The notes under the pieces are model-generated. The model saw nothing but the letters and a program-made list of their open reading frames with translations. It was not told the origin of the DNA and made no database searches. This document shows, one piece after another, positions 43,141 to 53,258 of a DNA stretch of 64,000 nucleotides. This DNA is from Corynebacterium yudongzhengii (GTDB lineage: Bacteria > Actinomycetota > Actinomycetes > Mycobacteriales > Mycobacteriaceae). The first letter of the stretch is position 1, and the number at the start of each line of letters is the position of its first letter. Location: positions 1,364,001 through 1,428,000 of the forward strand of contig NZ_CP026947.1 of assembly GCF_003065405.1 (NCBI RefSeq), written 5' to 3'. Made by a program: the position numbers and the translations under genes.

Positions 43141-44993
43141 CAGATGTTCCGCACCGGATGCGCGGTCGCCAGCGCATTTTGCATCTTCTTTAAGATCTGG
43201 AAGGAGTCCCTCAAGTTGTGTCTATTCAGCGCGTTCAGCTGCTCGGGGTCGATGTGATAGTTAGCCTCTTTGCCCAGCTTGAGCTGCTGCGACTGGTGTT
43301 TGAGGGTGAGGTTGCTGAGGTAGTCGAAGACGTCGATGAGGTTATCCGCGGCCTGCTGGGTCAGCGACAGCCCAGCAGCCTGCCGGAAGCGGTCTCGCGT
43401 GCCGACGACCGTCAGACCCGCCTTGATCGCATAGAGCCGAGCCATCTGCACCAGGCCGGCCGTGCCACCCTTCTTCACGTCGAGGGTCTTGGCATACTCG
43501 CCGCCGCGCTCGACGACGAAGCCGCGGAAGAATCCCAGCGGCGGATCGCGACGCGCCGCCAGCGCCGCCAAGTGCGCGTGCAGACGCTGCGAACCCTGCG
43601 CCCTCGCGACCGCCTCGGCGTGGACCTCCTCAGCCATCTCGAGGTTGCCGGCCACCCCACGCATGTCGAAGTAGATCTGGGTGTTCAGCAGCGCATCCGG
43701 CTCCGGGGCGGTGATCCAGCGCCAGAAGGTGTCGAGCCAGGCGCTTTTCGTCATGCGCCACTGCGGGTTCATCGCCATCATCTCGCCCGGACACAGCGCC
43801 TGGCCGGCATCGGCGAGGCCTTGGCAGACGAACGTCGCGAGGCGCTCGATGTAGTCGCCGTGGGCTTCTTCGTCGTAGTCGTCGGCCAGGATCAGGGCGT
43901 TGTCCTGATCCGAGGCCGGCCCCATCTCAACGCGGCCCTGCGAACCGACGACCACGAAGCAATAGTCGACCGGCGAAGGGCCATTATCCTCTTCGAAGAG
44001 CTCGATGAGGCGGCGCACGAGAGCGTCCGCCACGGTGGTGAGCACCTTCGAGGTTTCGTTGAAGCTCGCCCCGCGGTCGATGAGCCTGGCGACGGCATCC
44101 CCGGCCCGGTGATAGGTATCTTTCAGCTCTGCCCTGCTGCGACGCGAGAGCTCCGCGGTGAGAAAGACCGGGTTGACCTGCAAAAGTCGCGATATGTCGC
44201 CCGAGGTCACTACCCCGAGGATGTCTGCGTGGTCGCAGACGGGCAGGTGGTGGATGTTGTGCTCAGCCATCACGAGCATCGCCTCGAAAGCCAACGCGTC
44301 GGGGGTGAGCGTGAGCGGATCGGCCGTCATGACGGCGGTCACCGGATGGGAGGAATCACGCTCGGCGGCGACGACGCGCACGCGCAGATCCTTATCGGTG
44401 AGGATGCCGCTCAGGCGTTTATTGTCCGTGACGAGTATTGAAGAGACGTTTTTCTCCACCATCGTGCGGGCGGCCTCGGTGATAGTCGCCGTCGACTCGA
44501 TGAGTACCGGGGTTTGCTCGCTGATCATCGTGCTCACCGGGGTGGACAGCACATCCTGGGCCGGGTCGTCGCGCCACTCGCGGGCGGCGTGGGCGATACG
44601 GCGCGACAGCGTGGAGAAGTAACGCTCGAGGTCGGGATTCGCCTCGGCGAGCTGAGTGAAATGATCGCGCGGCAAAACGAGCAGGAGCGTGTCTTCGACC
44701 GCGATCATGCTGTAGCGGCACTCCGGCTCGCCGACGAGCGTGGAATACCCGAAGTTCCGGCCCGGCTCGCGCCGATCGAGCAGGACCTCTTCCTCACCGA
44801 GCACGTCCACGGCGCCGCTGCGGATGATGTAAAGGTAATCGTTGACCTCACCGCGGGTGATGATGGTCTCGCCCCGGGGCACGTAGGTCATCTCCATCGC
44901 CTGCGGCAGCTCTGCCAATGTCACCTCGGGCAGCCGGCGGAAAGGCTCGTGGGCAGCAAGGAAGTCGCGGATCTCCTCCAGTTCGACGCTCAT
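43140..44993 (-). CDS. cNMP-binding/CBS/DUF294 nucleotidyltransferase-like protein
   Basis: 617 residues: N-terminal cyclic-nucleotide-binding fold (about 15-135; GETIITRGEVNDYLYIIRSG), two CBS domains (about 150-275; ILTDKDLRVRVV and GVVTSGDISRLL), then DUF294 nucleotidyltransferase-like domain with GSQGRVEMGPASDQDNALI (Gly-Ser and two Asp of the NTase site) and the DUF294 C-terminal helical domain. Such proteins pair with a DEDDh exonuclease, as here. The actual reaction is unknown; uridylylation-type signalling is a guess from the fold. No membrane segments. Confidence 0.9.
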   Translation of the reverse strand: MSVELEEIRDFLAAHEPFRRLPEVTLAELPQAMEMTYVPRGETIITRGEVNDYLYIIRSGAVDVLGEEEVLLDRREPGRNFGYSTLVGEPECRYSMIAVEDTLLLVLPRDHFTQLAEANPDLERYFSTLSRRIAHAAREWRDDPAQDVLSTPVSTMISEQTPVLIESTATITEAARTMVEKNVSSILVTDNKRLSGILTDKDLRVRVVAAERDSSHPVTAVMTADPLTLTPDALAFEAMLVMAEHNIHHLPVCDHADILGVVTSGDISRLLQVNPVFLTAELSRRSRAELKDTYHRAGDAVARLIDRGASFNETSKVLTTVADALVRRLIELFEEDNGPSPVDYCFVVVGSQGRVEMGPASDQDNALILADDYDEEAHGDYIERLATFVCQGLADAGQALCPGEMMAMNPQWRMTKSAWLDTFWRWITAPEPDALLNTQIYFDMRGVAGNLEMAEEVHAEAVARAQGSQRLHAHLAALAARRDPPLGFFRGFVVERGGEYAKTLDVKKGGTAGLVQMARLYAIKAGLTVVGTRDRFRQAAGLSLTQQAADNLIDVFDYLSNLTLKHQSQQLKLGKEANYHIDPEQLNALNRHNLRDSFQILKKMQNALATAHPVRNI

Positions 44994-45070
44994 GTCTACA
45001 CACTAAAGGTTTCGCGCACCGAATGTGAGGGTTTTCACGGTTGTGTGGGTGGGGTTGCGGGTCTGGGTGC

Positions 45071-45156
45071 TCACGAAGTCGAAATCACCCTTATCGAAAG
45101 GAGTACTCCTTTCGACCGCGCGGGACTCCTTTAGGTGCAACTCCTTTCGTGAAGCG
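45071..45156. repeat. GGTCGAAA-type palindromic element, copy 4
   Basis: Starts TCACGAAGTCGAAATCACCC, contains AAAGGAGTACTCCTTTCGAC (perfect AAAGGAGTACTCCTTT palindrome) and ends CTCCTTTCGTGAAGCG. The outer arms here are TCACGAA/TTCGTGA rather than GCTGGTCGAAA. Lies in the gap upstream of the DUF294 gene. Confidence 0.72.
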
Positions 45157-45338
45157 GTATCACAACACGCGGACCGGGCGGGACAGGTGCGCAACACTCG
45201 CCGGCCGGCCACCCCACTGGACTCATGCGCACCAGTGGTTGCTCGCACACCACGGCGGCACCTGTCGGAGTGCCTTACGTCACCGCCGACCGCGCAGAAC
45301 CGACCGTCCGGCCCACCTCACCCCGCCGATCGCATGGT

Positions 45339-45430
45339 GCGTTAGCGCTGGTCGAAATCACCCTTACCGAAAGGAGACCTCCCTTCGACCGCGTGGGACT
45401 CCTTTAGGGGCAACTCCTTTCGTGAAGCGC
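45339..45430. repeat. GGTCGAAA-type palindromic element, copy 5
   Basis: Starts GCGTTAGCGCTGGTCGAAAT, contains CCCTTCGACCGCGTGGGACT and ends CTCCTTTCGTGAAGCG, the same right end as copy 4. A hybrid between the GCTGGTCGAAA and TTCGTGA end types. Confidence 0.72.
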
Positions 45431-45497
45431 ACCCGCAACATGGCTCCAAGTCAGAAACAGCACGGATCCGCGAAACCCCCGAACCCCCGATAACCCC

Positions 45498-47162
45498 CTA
45501 CTGATACGACACGAACCAGGGCCGCGGGTCGACCCAGTTGTAGGTCTGTTCGGGCGTGAAGGTCGGGGTGTCTTCGTCGATGAAGTTCTTCCACGCCATG
45601 AACCACTCGCCGTCGAGGCCTTCCTGCAGGACGTTCCAGGTCTCGAACTTGAGGTCCGGGGTGCCGTGGCCGTCGGCGTGCAGGACGAAGGCCAGCTCGG
45701 GGTGCGAGGTGTCGATCTGGTCGCGGTCGCGGATCATCTGCGACTGGAACTGGTGCAGGACCAGCGCCTTCTGCGGCAGGTCGTTCTCGCGGGTCAGCTC
45801 GGCGAGCCAGTCGGCGACCTCGTTGACCTCCGCGGCTTCGACGTGGCCGATGCGCTGCATCGGCAGCTCGTCGGGGCCGATCTTCCACTCCGGGTCCAGC
45901 GCGAGGCCGACGTTCGGGCGCTTGAGCAGCTCTTCGAACATCTGCGCCTGCTCCAAGAAGCTGGCCCGACCGGGCTGCAGATCGAGCACGGCGTAGCCGC
46001 CGGCGTCGGTGATCGCGTCAACGTAGCCGATGTAGTCCTCTACGGGGAAGGTGTTGGAGTACTTGCCGTCGGCACCCGGCTGGGAAGACGCCACCGTGAC
46101 AATGATCTCGAAGGCTGGGATGACCGGCTGTTCCTCGAGCGGCTGGTAGTTCTCAATGTGGCTCTCGACCCGCTCGACGGCCTCAGCCGGCGGCTGCTCA
46201 CCCATCACACCGAGCGCATCGCCCGAGGGGTGCCCGTAGAGCGCGATCATGCGCCGACCCGGGAAAACGAGTCCGCCGCCACCGGGCAGCTCGCCGTTAT
46301 CGGCCATATCGACGGCAGCCTCGTAACGCTCGGAGTCGCCGAACTGCTGGCCCAAGGCGATGGTGTCGCCGCTCGAAGCGATCTCCATCGACTCCGAGGT
46401 AATGCGCGGATCCGGGTACTCCAGGAGGTGGACCTCTCCCCCGGCGGCCTTCGCGGTGGCAACAGACGCCGGCGAGGACTGCTCCGTAACAAAGATCGGC
46501 GGCAGCGCGACCGGGTGATCCTCACTGGGCTCCATACCAGCAATCTCAGTGGTGGTCTGAGCACGCGGGTCCGGATCCTCGTTGTCCTCGTTCTGCGGGG
46601 CGGTCTCCAGATCCACCGTCGTGCCCTGATCCACGGGCTCTTCCGCACCGGCGTCGGCGCCATCCTCGCCGACCTGCTCGGCAGTCTCGTCCTGCGCCGG
46701 ATCGACGGACTCTTCGGCAGCGACCTCTTCGATCTCGAAGGAGGCATCCTCGCCACCCAAAGAGGGAACGTCACCGACGGTGACCACGGTGGAGGCCCCC
46801 AGGCGGTCGGCCTCACCGGTGATAGCGTCCGTGTTCTCGCCGGTGGCAAGTAGCATCGGCGCATGGCGGTCGATGGCTTCCTGCGCGCCGGTGCGCTGCG
46901 CCTCGTAGTCCTCACTGGTGACGACGAGCGCATCCGCCTCCTCAAAGAAGCGCTGGGATACCTCGAGTCCGGTGCCGTCGGCGTCGGCAAGCGCCTCGGG
47001 GCCTTCCGTGGCGAGCATGTCGCGACCGTCGTCGGCGGTCTGCGCCTGATCGCCGCCGTTGTTCTCCCCTCCGTTGCCGTTGTCGGCGCAGGCAGCCAGG
47101 GTAAACACCAGGCTCGCGGTAGCAACCGACGCCGTCAGCTTCCGGCGCAATGACTTCTTCAC
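45498..47162 (-). CDS. Secreted lipoprotein with cell-wall-binding-repeat-like region and large C-terminal domain
   Basis: 554 residues. Signal with lipobox: KKSLRRKLTASVATASLVFT then LAAC, lipid cysteine at about 25. An acidic linker (residues 150-215, rich in Glu, Asp, Gln) separates two parts. Both parts around it resemble the cell-wall-binding-repeat-2 type fold (ALVVTSEDYEAQRTGAQEAI, TVVTVGDVP, IFVTEQSSPASVATAKAAGG, IALGQQFGDSERY). The last 250 residues form a possible barrel domain (GYAVLDLQPGRASFLEQA, LALDPEWKIGPDEL) like that in uncharacterised actinobacterial surface proteins. A relative lies at 49964-50884. Function unknown. Confidence 0.78.
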   Translation of the reverse strand: MKKSLRRKLTASVATASLVFTLAACADNGNGGENNGGDQAQTADDGRDMLATEGPEALADADGTGLEVSQRFFEEADALVVTSEDYEAQRTGAQEAIDRHAPMLLATGENTDAITGEADRLGASTVVTVGDVPSLGGEDASFEIEEVAAEESVDPAQDETAEQVGEDGADAGAEEPVDQGTTVDLETAPQNEDNEDPDPRAQTTTEIAGMEPSEDHPVALPPIFVTEQSSPASVATAKAAGGEVHLLEYPDPRITSESMEIASSGDTIALGQQFGDSERYEAAVDMADNGELPGGGGLVFPGRRMIALYGHPSGDALGVMGEQPPAEAVERVESHIENYQPLEEQPVIPAFEIIVTVASSQPGADGKYSNTFPVEDYIGYVDAITDAGGYAVLDLQPGRASFLEQAQMFEELLKRPNVGLALDPEWKIGPDELPMQRIGHVEAAEVNEVADWLAELTRENDLPQKALVLHQFQSQMIRDRDQIDTSHPELAFVLHADGHGTPDLKFETWNVLQEGLDGEWFMAWKNFIDEDTPTFTPEQTYNWVDPRPWFVSYQ

Positions 47163-47245
47163 AGATCTATCTCCTCATGTTCGGGTGCCAGAAACATTAG
47201 CGTAGGCCGATAGTTCGCTGGGGGCGCAACGCCCACCGCCCCGGG

Positions 47246-48265
47246 TTAACCCTTCAGGGCGGCGGCGATGCGGTCGCCGACGGCGGTGGTGGAAATCGCG
47301 TCGTCGCCACGCGTAGCGACGTCACGCGCCACCGCCTCCTCAATCCGCACTGCGTTGTCTTCGTCGCCGAGGTGGCGCAGCAGCAACGCGGCCGACAGGA
47401 TCGCCGCGGTCGGATCGGCAACGCCCTGGCCGGCGATGTCCGGCGCGGAGCCGTGGACGGGCTCGAACATCGAGGGGTTCGTGCCGGTGGCATCGATGTT
47501 GCCGGAGGCGGCCAGGCCGATGCCGCCGGTCACCGCGCCGGCGAGGTCGGTGAGGATGTCGCCGAAGAGGTTGTCGGTGACGATGACGTCATAACGCCCC
47601 GGATCGGTGACCATGTAGATGGTTGCGGCGTCGATGTGGTTGTAGTCGACCTCCACGTCCGGGTAGTCCGCGGAGACCTCGTCGACGGTGCGCTGCCACA
47701 GGCTGCCGGCGTTGACCAAGACGTTCGTCTTGTGCACCAGCGTGAGCTTGCGGCGGCGCGACTGGGCGCGCTCGAAAGCGTCGCGCACGACGCGCTCGAC
47801 GCCGTAGCGGGTGTTCTGGGAGACCTCGCTGGCCACCTCGTGCGGGGTGCCCACGCGCAGGCCGCCGCCGTTGCCGGCGTAGAGCCCCTCGGTGCCCTCG
47901 CGGACGACGACGAAGTCGATCTCGCCCGGGTTCGCCAACGGGGAGGTCGCCGTCGGGTAGAGCTTGGCCGGGCGCAGGTTGACGTGGTGATCGAGGTCGA
48001 AACGCAGGCGCAGCAGCAGCTCGCGCTCGAGGATGCCGGGCGGGACCTTTCCCGGCATGCCCACCGCGCCGAGCAGGATCGCGTCGTGGGTGCGAAGCTC
48101 GGCGAGGTCCTCGTCGGTCAGGGTGTCGCCGGTGGCGAGGTAACGCTCCGCGCCGAGGTTAAACTCGGTGGTCTCGATATCGTCGCGCACGGCGTAAAGC
48201 ACCTTGAGGGCCTCGGCGGTGACCTCGGGGCCGATGCCGTCACCAGGGATGACTGCGAGTTTCAT
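47246..48265 (-). CDS. leuB: 3-isopropylmalate dehydrogenase
   Basis: LeuB oxidises and decarboxylates 3-isopropylmalate in leucine synthesis. 339 residues: [17 protein letters not shown] at the N-terminus, [36 protein letters not shown], the metal-binding [20 protein letters not shown], and [20 protein letters not shown]. Actinobacterial length. It follows serA by 26 bases on the same strand, as in other corynebacteria. Confidence 0.97.
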   Translation of the reverse strand: MKLAVIPGDGIGPEVTAEALKVLYAVRDDIETTEFNLGAERYLATGDTLTDEDLAELRTHDAILLGAVGMPGKVPPGILERELLLRLRFDLDHHVNLRPAKLYPTATSPLANPGEIDFVVVREGTEGLYAGNGGGLRVGTPHEVASEVSQNTRYGVERVVRDAFERAQSRRRKLTLVHKTNVLVNAGSLWQRTVDEVSADYPDVEVDYNHIDAATIYMVTDPGRYDVIVTDNLFGDILTDLAGAVTGGIGLAASGNIDATGTNPSMFEPVHGSAPDIAGQGVADPTAAILSAALLLRHLGDEDNAVRIEEAVARDVATRGDDAISTTAVGDRIAAALKG

Positions 48266-48291
48266 GGCTTGAAGATTCCTTTCTCCGCCTC

Positions 48292-49878
48292 TTAGTCCAG
48301 GTTGAGCTGGAAAGCGGTGGCGTTGAGCTCGGAGGCGATGTCGTCGACAAGCTTAGCCTCCAGTTCGTGTTCGACGCGCAGGATCAGCACCGCACCCTTG
48401 CCGTCGGTGGTCTGCGACAGGGCGGCGGCGTCGATGTTGACGCCGGCGGCGCCGATCTTGGAACCGGCCGTGCCCAGCGCGCCCGGGACGTCGTTGTACT
48501 GCAGAAACAGGTTCTGGCCGTGGGCGCGCAGGTCGAGGCCGCGGCCGTTGATGCGCACGATCTTCTCGACGCGCTCCAGGCCCGTCAGCGCACCCACGAC
48601 AGCCACGGAGGTGCCGTCCCCGGCGGAGACGCGCACCTCGAGCACGCTGCGGTGGGTCTGCGACTCGGTCTCGGTGTTCACGGAGTACTCGAGGCCGCGC
48701 TGCTCGGCGATCTGCGGGGCGTTGACGAAGGTCACGGAATCCTCCGTGATGCCGGAGAAGAGGCCGCGCACGGCGGACAGGCCCAGCGCCTCGACGTCCT
48801 CGTGGGAGAGCTCGCCGCGGGCGGTGACCTCGAGGGCGACGGGGGCGCCGTCGAGAAGCGCGCCGGAGATGAGGCCGAGCTTGCGGGCCAGATCGAGCCA
48901 GACGGCGACTTCCTCGCCGACGCGGCCGCCGGAGACGTTCACGGCGTCGGCGACGAACTCGCCGTTGAGGGCCTTGAGAACGGAGGCGGCGACGTCGGTA
49001 CCCGCGCGGTCCTGGGCCTCGACGGTGGAGGCACCCAGGTGCGGGGCGACGACGACCTCGTCGAGCTCGAAGAGCGGCGAGTCGGTGCACGGCTCCGTCT
49101 CGTAGACGTCGAAGCCGGCGCCGCGGATGTGCCCGGAGCGAATGGCCTCGGCCAGCGCCTGCTCGTCAACCAGGCCGCCGCGGGCGGCGTTGACGATGAT
49201 CTGGCCCTTCTTCGCCTTGGCCAGAAGCTCGGCGGAGAACATGCCCGCGGTCTCCTTGGTCTTCGGCAGGTGGATGGTCACGAAATCGGCGCGGGCCATC
49301 AGTTCCTCGAGCTCGACGAGCTCGACGCCCATCTGGGCGGCGCGGGCCGGGTTGGCATACGGGTCATGGGCGATGACGGTGGTCTCAAAAGCCTGCAGAC
49401 GCTGGGCGAACAGCTGGCCGATGTGGCCGAAGCCGACGATGCCGACGGTCTTGCCGAAGACCTCCACACCCTTGAAGGAGGAGCGCTTCCACTCGCCACC
49501 GCGCACGCTCTTATCGGCGGCGGGCAGCTGGCGGGCGGTGGCCAGAAGCAGGGCGATGGCCTGCTCGCAGGCGGAGTGGATGTTCGAGGTCGGGGCGTTG
49601 ACGACCATGACGCCGTTGTCGGTGGCGGCGTCGATGTCGACGTTATCCAGACCCACGCCCGCGCGGCCGATGATCTTCAAGTTCGGGGCGGCCTGGATGA
49701 CCTCAGCGTCCACGGTGGTGGCCGAGCGCACGAGGAGCGCGTCTGCCTCCGGGACCGCGGCGAGGAGTTCTGCCCGGTTGGGCCCATCGACCCAGCGGAC
49801 TTCGACGGCGTCGCCGAGGGCCTCGACGGTGGCCTGGGAGAGCTTGTCGGCAATCAGTACGACGGGCTTAGACACGGA
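48292..49878 (-). CDS. serA: D-3-phosphoglycerate dehydrogenase
   Basis: SerA starts serine synthesis by oxidising 3-phosphoglycerate. 528 residues from GTG 49878 (start chosen by family length; an ATG lies 13 codons upstream). NAD site [17 protein letters not shown], the catalytic segment [13 protein letters not shown] and [18 protein letters not shown]. This is the long actinobacterial form with an intervening domain and a C-terminal ACT domain ([20 protein letters not shown]) that mediates serine feedback inhibition. Ribosome site GAAGGAG is 11 bases before the GTG. Confidence 0.96.
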   Translation of the reverse strand, partial: SVSKPVVLIADKLSQATVEALGDAVEVRWVDGPNRAELLAAVPEADALLVRSATTVDAEVIQAAPNLKIIGRAGVGLDNVDIDAATDNGVMVVNAPTSNIHSACEQAIALLLATARQLPAADKSVRGGEWKRSSFKGVEVFGKTVGIVGFGHIGQLFAQRLQAFETTVIAHDPYANPARAAQMGVELVELEELMARADFVTIHLPKTKETAGMFSAELLAKAKKGQIIVNAARGGLVDEQALAEAIRSGHIRGAGFDVYETEPCTDSPLFELDEVVVAPHLGASTVEAQDRAGTDVAASVLKALNGEFVADAVNVSGGRVGEEVAVWLDLARKLGLISGALLDGAPVALEVTARGELSHEDVEALGLSAVRGLFSGITEDSVTFVNAPQIAEQRGLEYSVNTETESQTHRSVLEVRVSAGDGTSVAVVGALTGLERVEKIVRINGRGLDLRAHGQNLFLQYNDVPGALGTAGSKIGAAGVNIDAAALSQTTDGKGAVLILRVEHELEAKLVDDIASELNATAFQLNLD

Positions 49879-49963
49879 GAATCCGGCTCCTTCATGCAGG
49901 GGGTGAGTTTCTGACAATCATCCAACCACAATCGGACAGTCCATCCGGAGAAATGGGGGCAAT

Positions 49964-50884
49964 TTACCCCTCTTCGGCTACCCCCTTGGCTCGGTCAGCC
50001 TCCGCGATGGCGGCCGCAAGAGTCCGGTTTGTGCCGAACTGCTCCCCCAACGCCAGAAGTGCATCGCTGTGCAGACCGGCCATCGCGACATACGCGGTCT
50101 CCGATTCCCGCGGATCCGGCTGATCCAGATAGCGCACATCAGCGCCATAGGCCTGGGCGTTGGCCACCGAGGCGATCGGCGTCTGCGCGCTCGCCACGGT
50201 CACGGGCGCATTCTGGCCGTCGCGCCGCGTGGCGACGGGCAGCGCCGGCAGATCCCCCGCCGGTACGTTTTCGGTCGGCGCCCACGCGGGTTCGAGGAGG
50301 ACGGGTTCGGTGCCGTCGAGACGCGTGACCGCCTCCACCGCATGCTCCGGCTCTGAAACGACGAGCTCGCTGAAGCTATGCGCCGTCAGCTCGCCGAGCG
50401 CCTCGCGGCCACCCGGGTCCTGGAAAACGGTGTAGGTGCCGCTGGATTCGGCGAGCGGCACGTCTCCCACCAGAAGCACGCGCAGCGCGCCCAGCCGGTT
50501 GATCTCGGCGTTGATCTCGGTGTGGATCTCGTCATTGTAAGTGATCATGGGCACGTGCGCGAACACCGCCAGCGAGGCCGCCCGCAGCTGCGCCTCGAGG
50601 CTATCTTCGGCGATGATCATGCCGTCGGAACGATCGAAGAGAAGCTTAGAGGTCTCCAGGCCGTATTCCTCGGTGACGACCAACGGGTGGTCGTCAAAAC
50701 GCGGGTCCACATACCGGGAATGGTTGCGCGCCAACGCCTCGTCCAGCGGCACCGGGGTGGCCTCCTGGTCGATGACCGGGGTAAACGTCGGCTGTTCGGT
50801 ATCGGCGATCCGCGGCACGCACGAGCTGGCGCCCAACGTGCCGACGAGCACCGCCGCCCACCCCACGCGCCTAAGCGAAGGCAT
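49964..50884 (-). CDS. Secreted lipoprotein-like protein related to the 45498-47162 product
   Basis: 306 residues from ATG 50884, with GAAGGG upstream; the longer open frame upstream is a shadow of the DUF262 gene. Signal region LRRVGWAAVLVGTLGASSCVP has a lipobox-like ASSC. The mature part resembles two cell-wall-binding-repeat-2 units (GMIIAEDSLEAQLRAASLA, RVLLVGDVPLAESSG, VTVASAQTPIASVANAQAYG, ALGEQFGTNRTLAAAIAEA), the last closely like IALGQQFGDSERYEAAVDMA of the other lipoprotein. The C-terminal large domain is absent. The start overlaps the DUF262 stop by 14 bases. Function unknown. Confidence 0.75.
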   Translation of the reverse strand: MPSLRRVGWAAVLVGTLGASSCVPRIADTEQPTFTPVIDQEATPVPLDEALARNHSRYVDPRFDDHPLVVTEEYGLETSKLLFDRSDGMIIAEDSLEAQLRAASLAVFAHVPMITYNDEIHTEINAEINRLGALRVLLVGDVPLAESSGTYTVFQDPGGREALGELTAHSFSELVVSEPEHAVEAVTRLDGTEPVLLEPAWAPTENVPAGDLPALPVATRRDGQNAPVTVASAQTPIASVANAQAYGADVRYLDQPDPRESETAYVAMAGLHSDALLALGEQFGTNRTLAAAIAEADRAKGVAEEG

Positions 50885-52658
50885 TCGGCCCTTCGGAGCC
50901 TCCCTGAATGTCACTGTCATCGACATCGAGCTTAACCGCGCGATCCAGCGCGTATTCCACCATGCCCACGAACCGGCGTCGCCTATCGACGAAGAACTCC
51001 CGCGCATCACCCGCGTGCAGAAGCTGCGGGTCCAGCTCGTGGCTGGCCAGCACCTCGTCGAACTCATCATCGTCCATCACGGCTTTCGACTGGAGCCGCG
51101 GCAGGTAGCGCACGGGATCATAGCCGCTGAGCACGACCTCGGTACGCCGCCCCATCGGCGTGTGGTTGAGCACGCAGCGCGCGTACACCGCGTCGATGCC
51201 CTGGTTCTCGCCCCAGGTCAGCGGGAAGATCGGCTCGAAACCGGGCCGCAGCTCGGCGTAGTTGTCCGCAGTGAAAGTCTTGCCAGTGCGCCAGTCGCGC
51301 GCGCCGCGGGCCATGAGCAGTGCCTGCAGGCCGCGCCAGACCGCGCTGGAGGAATCGACGGACAAAAGGCGAGACTCAGTGAACTGCGCGTCGGTGACGG
51401 TCTTCGGCTCGTCGGCGGTGTCGTCTTTCACCCAGCCGACGACCTGCTCCACATCGCGCGCCGAACGGATATCGACGGCCGCACGCCCATACAACTCACC
51501 GAGCACGCCGCACCAGAACCAGCGGCTCAGACGATCGCGGGCGGTGGTATCTTCTGCGAAGTCGATGTCGGGCACAAGGGCAAGTATCGCGGCGAGCGCC
51601 GGGATCTGCTCCTGATAGGGCACCTGCGCATCGGTGAAGATGGCGCGGTCTTCGAGGAACTGAGCGGCGGCGAGGAAGCCGTGGGTGATGTCATCGGCAT
51701 GCGAGCGCCAATCCTCCAGAGTGAGGGTGAGGATGTCCTCGCGCTGGCCGCCGGCGCGGCCGCGGCGACTCGTCACGACGAGCGCCATCGCCGTCAAAAA
51801 CTCCGTGCGCCCGATCGAATCGAGCACCGGGTGCTCGCGCAGCTGGGCGAGTTGCTCATCGGCGTCGGTGACGAAAGAGAACTCCGCATCCTCGGTGGCA
51901 AACACCGCGGTGAGCAGCTCGAAGACATCCATCTGCAGGCCCACCGAGTTGGCCTGAGCGAAGATCGATCCCACGCCCGCGCTCGCCGTCTCGCGGCTGA
52001 GGCGGATCATGGGCACGTCATAGGCGGCCAGCGGCGCGACGACCCGGTGGTGGAAATCCTTCACCGCCCGTCGAAGGGGCTCATCGGCATCGGCGACAAT
52101 GTCGAAGAGGAAATCCGAGCCCTCCGGTCCCAGCAGCGTATCGACGGGCACGCATCCCTGGCTCACCGCCGCCGGCAAATCAGTCAGCGGCGTCTCGAGG
52201 TCAGGGGCGAAATGCGACGTGGCGTAGCCGTTTTCGTCCACGGTGAAGACCGCGTCCTCCGGCAAGACGTCCCCGGCCACCGCTCGGGTGATGCCGACGA
52301 AGAAACGCCGGGTGATGTTCTTACCCCGAAAATCGACGGCTTCGACGTAGCCATCGCCCTGGAAACTGTGATAAAGGCTGGTAAGGCGCTGTTGGCCGTC
52401 GAGAAGCAACAGGCCGGGACGCTGCTCCCCCGCCGGCGCGCCGGTGATCGGGCGCGGGCGGAAGCGCATCGGCTCATTACGCGTATCGAGCGCGAGCAGC
52501 GCACCGATCGGGTACCCACGCAGCACCGTGACGATGACCGAGTGGATGCGGTCAACATCCCACGAGTAATTGCGCTGGAAATCAGGGAGCTGCAGCTCCC
52601 CGCGGTTGATGCGGGCGAACAGATCGTCGAGTGCGTAGCTGGGCGTGGTGAAAGCCAT
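50871..52658 (-). CDS. DUF262 (GmrS-like) domain protein
   Basis: 595 residues. The N-terminal DUF262 domain (ParB/Srx fold) is clear: GELQLPDFQRNYSWDVDRI (about 20-38) and LLLLDGQQRLTSLYHSF (about 83-99), the DGQQR motif being the nucleotide-binding signature. The rest is helical and matches the C-terminal part of long DUF262 proteins (NHTPMGRRTEVVLSGYDP, LASHELDPQLL). No HNH/DUF1524 nuclease motif is obvious. DUF262 proteins include type IV restriction and phosphorothioate-linked defence proteins, so a defence role is plausible but not shown. Confidence 0.83.
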   Translation of the reverse strand: MAFTTPSYALDDLFARINRGELQLPDFQRNYSWDVDRIHSVIVTVLRGYPIGALLALDTRNEPMRFRPRPITGAPAGEQRPGLLLLDGQQRLTSLYHSFQGDGYVEAVDFRGKNITRRFFVGITRAVAGDVLPEDAVFTVDENGYATSHFAPDLETPLTDLPAAVSQGCVPVDTLLGPEGSDFLFDIVADADEPLRRAVKDFHHRVVAPLAAYDVPMIRLSRETASAGVGSIFAQANSVGLQMDVFELLTAVFATEDAEFSFVTDADEQLAQLREHPVLDSIGRTEFLTAMALVVTSRRGRAGGQREDILTLTLEDWRSHADDITHGFLAAAQFLEDRAIFTDAQVPYQEQIPALAAILALVPDIDFAEDTTARDRLSRWFWCGVLGELYGRAAVDIRSARDVEQVVGWVKDDTADEPKTVTDAQFTESRLLSVDSSSAVWRGLQALLMARGARDWRTGKTFTADNYAELRPGFEPIFPLTWGENQGIDAVYARCVLNHTPMGRRTEVVLSGYDPVRYLPRLQSKAVMDDDEFDEVLASHELDPQLLHAGDAREFFVDRRRRFVGMVEYALDRAVKLDVDDSDIQGGSEGPNAFA

Positions 52659-53258
52659 GCGCCCGATTCTAATGGAGGCTTTGGGGAGTGCAGCTTGAGT
52701 TTCGGGTTCTTTGCTCGCAGAACGACTTCACGGTGCACTCTCTGCGAACCTGAGGCGCAGCATCTGCACTTGCAGGGGTTATGACGTGCCCCAAGGCAGC
52801 AATTCGATTGTCCTTAACGCGAGTAGTACTGGTCGCCTGCAGCGACGGCCGATCATCCGCCACAGCGTGAGGCACCCCAGTTACAACGCTCGCAACAGTC
52901 GCGACAGTCAGCAGAACCCCCCACATTTCTTCCCGACCCTCATGTCCCCAATCCTCTTCCTTGCCGAGAAATAGACACTATTTTCACTCAACTAACATTT
53001 TCGCAGATTGCACTGCGACTACGATAGGTAAAGAAGTGTCTAGCGGCTTTTCCCTCATTGTCCTCATTGGCCGCGCATCCCACTGCCGCCACAGCCCAGA
53101 CCACCTCATCAGGCTCATCCTTACATGACGGTGTCTCCCCACCGGAGACGAATGAGGCACAACCCATACCGGATACGCTCGGAGAACCTGCAGTCAACAT
53201 CGAAGGCCCTTTCGCCGAGTGGGGTATCCCCACCCCCATTACCGCCCGCAACAAGAAA

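Noticed and set aside
50541..52784. 747-codon plus-strand open frame opposite the DUF262 gene
   Set aside because: The minus-strand frame carries clear DUF262 motifs, so the plus-strand frame is a shadow.
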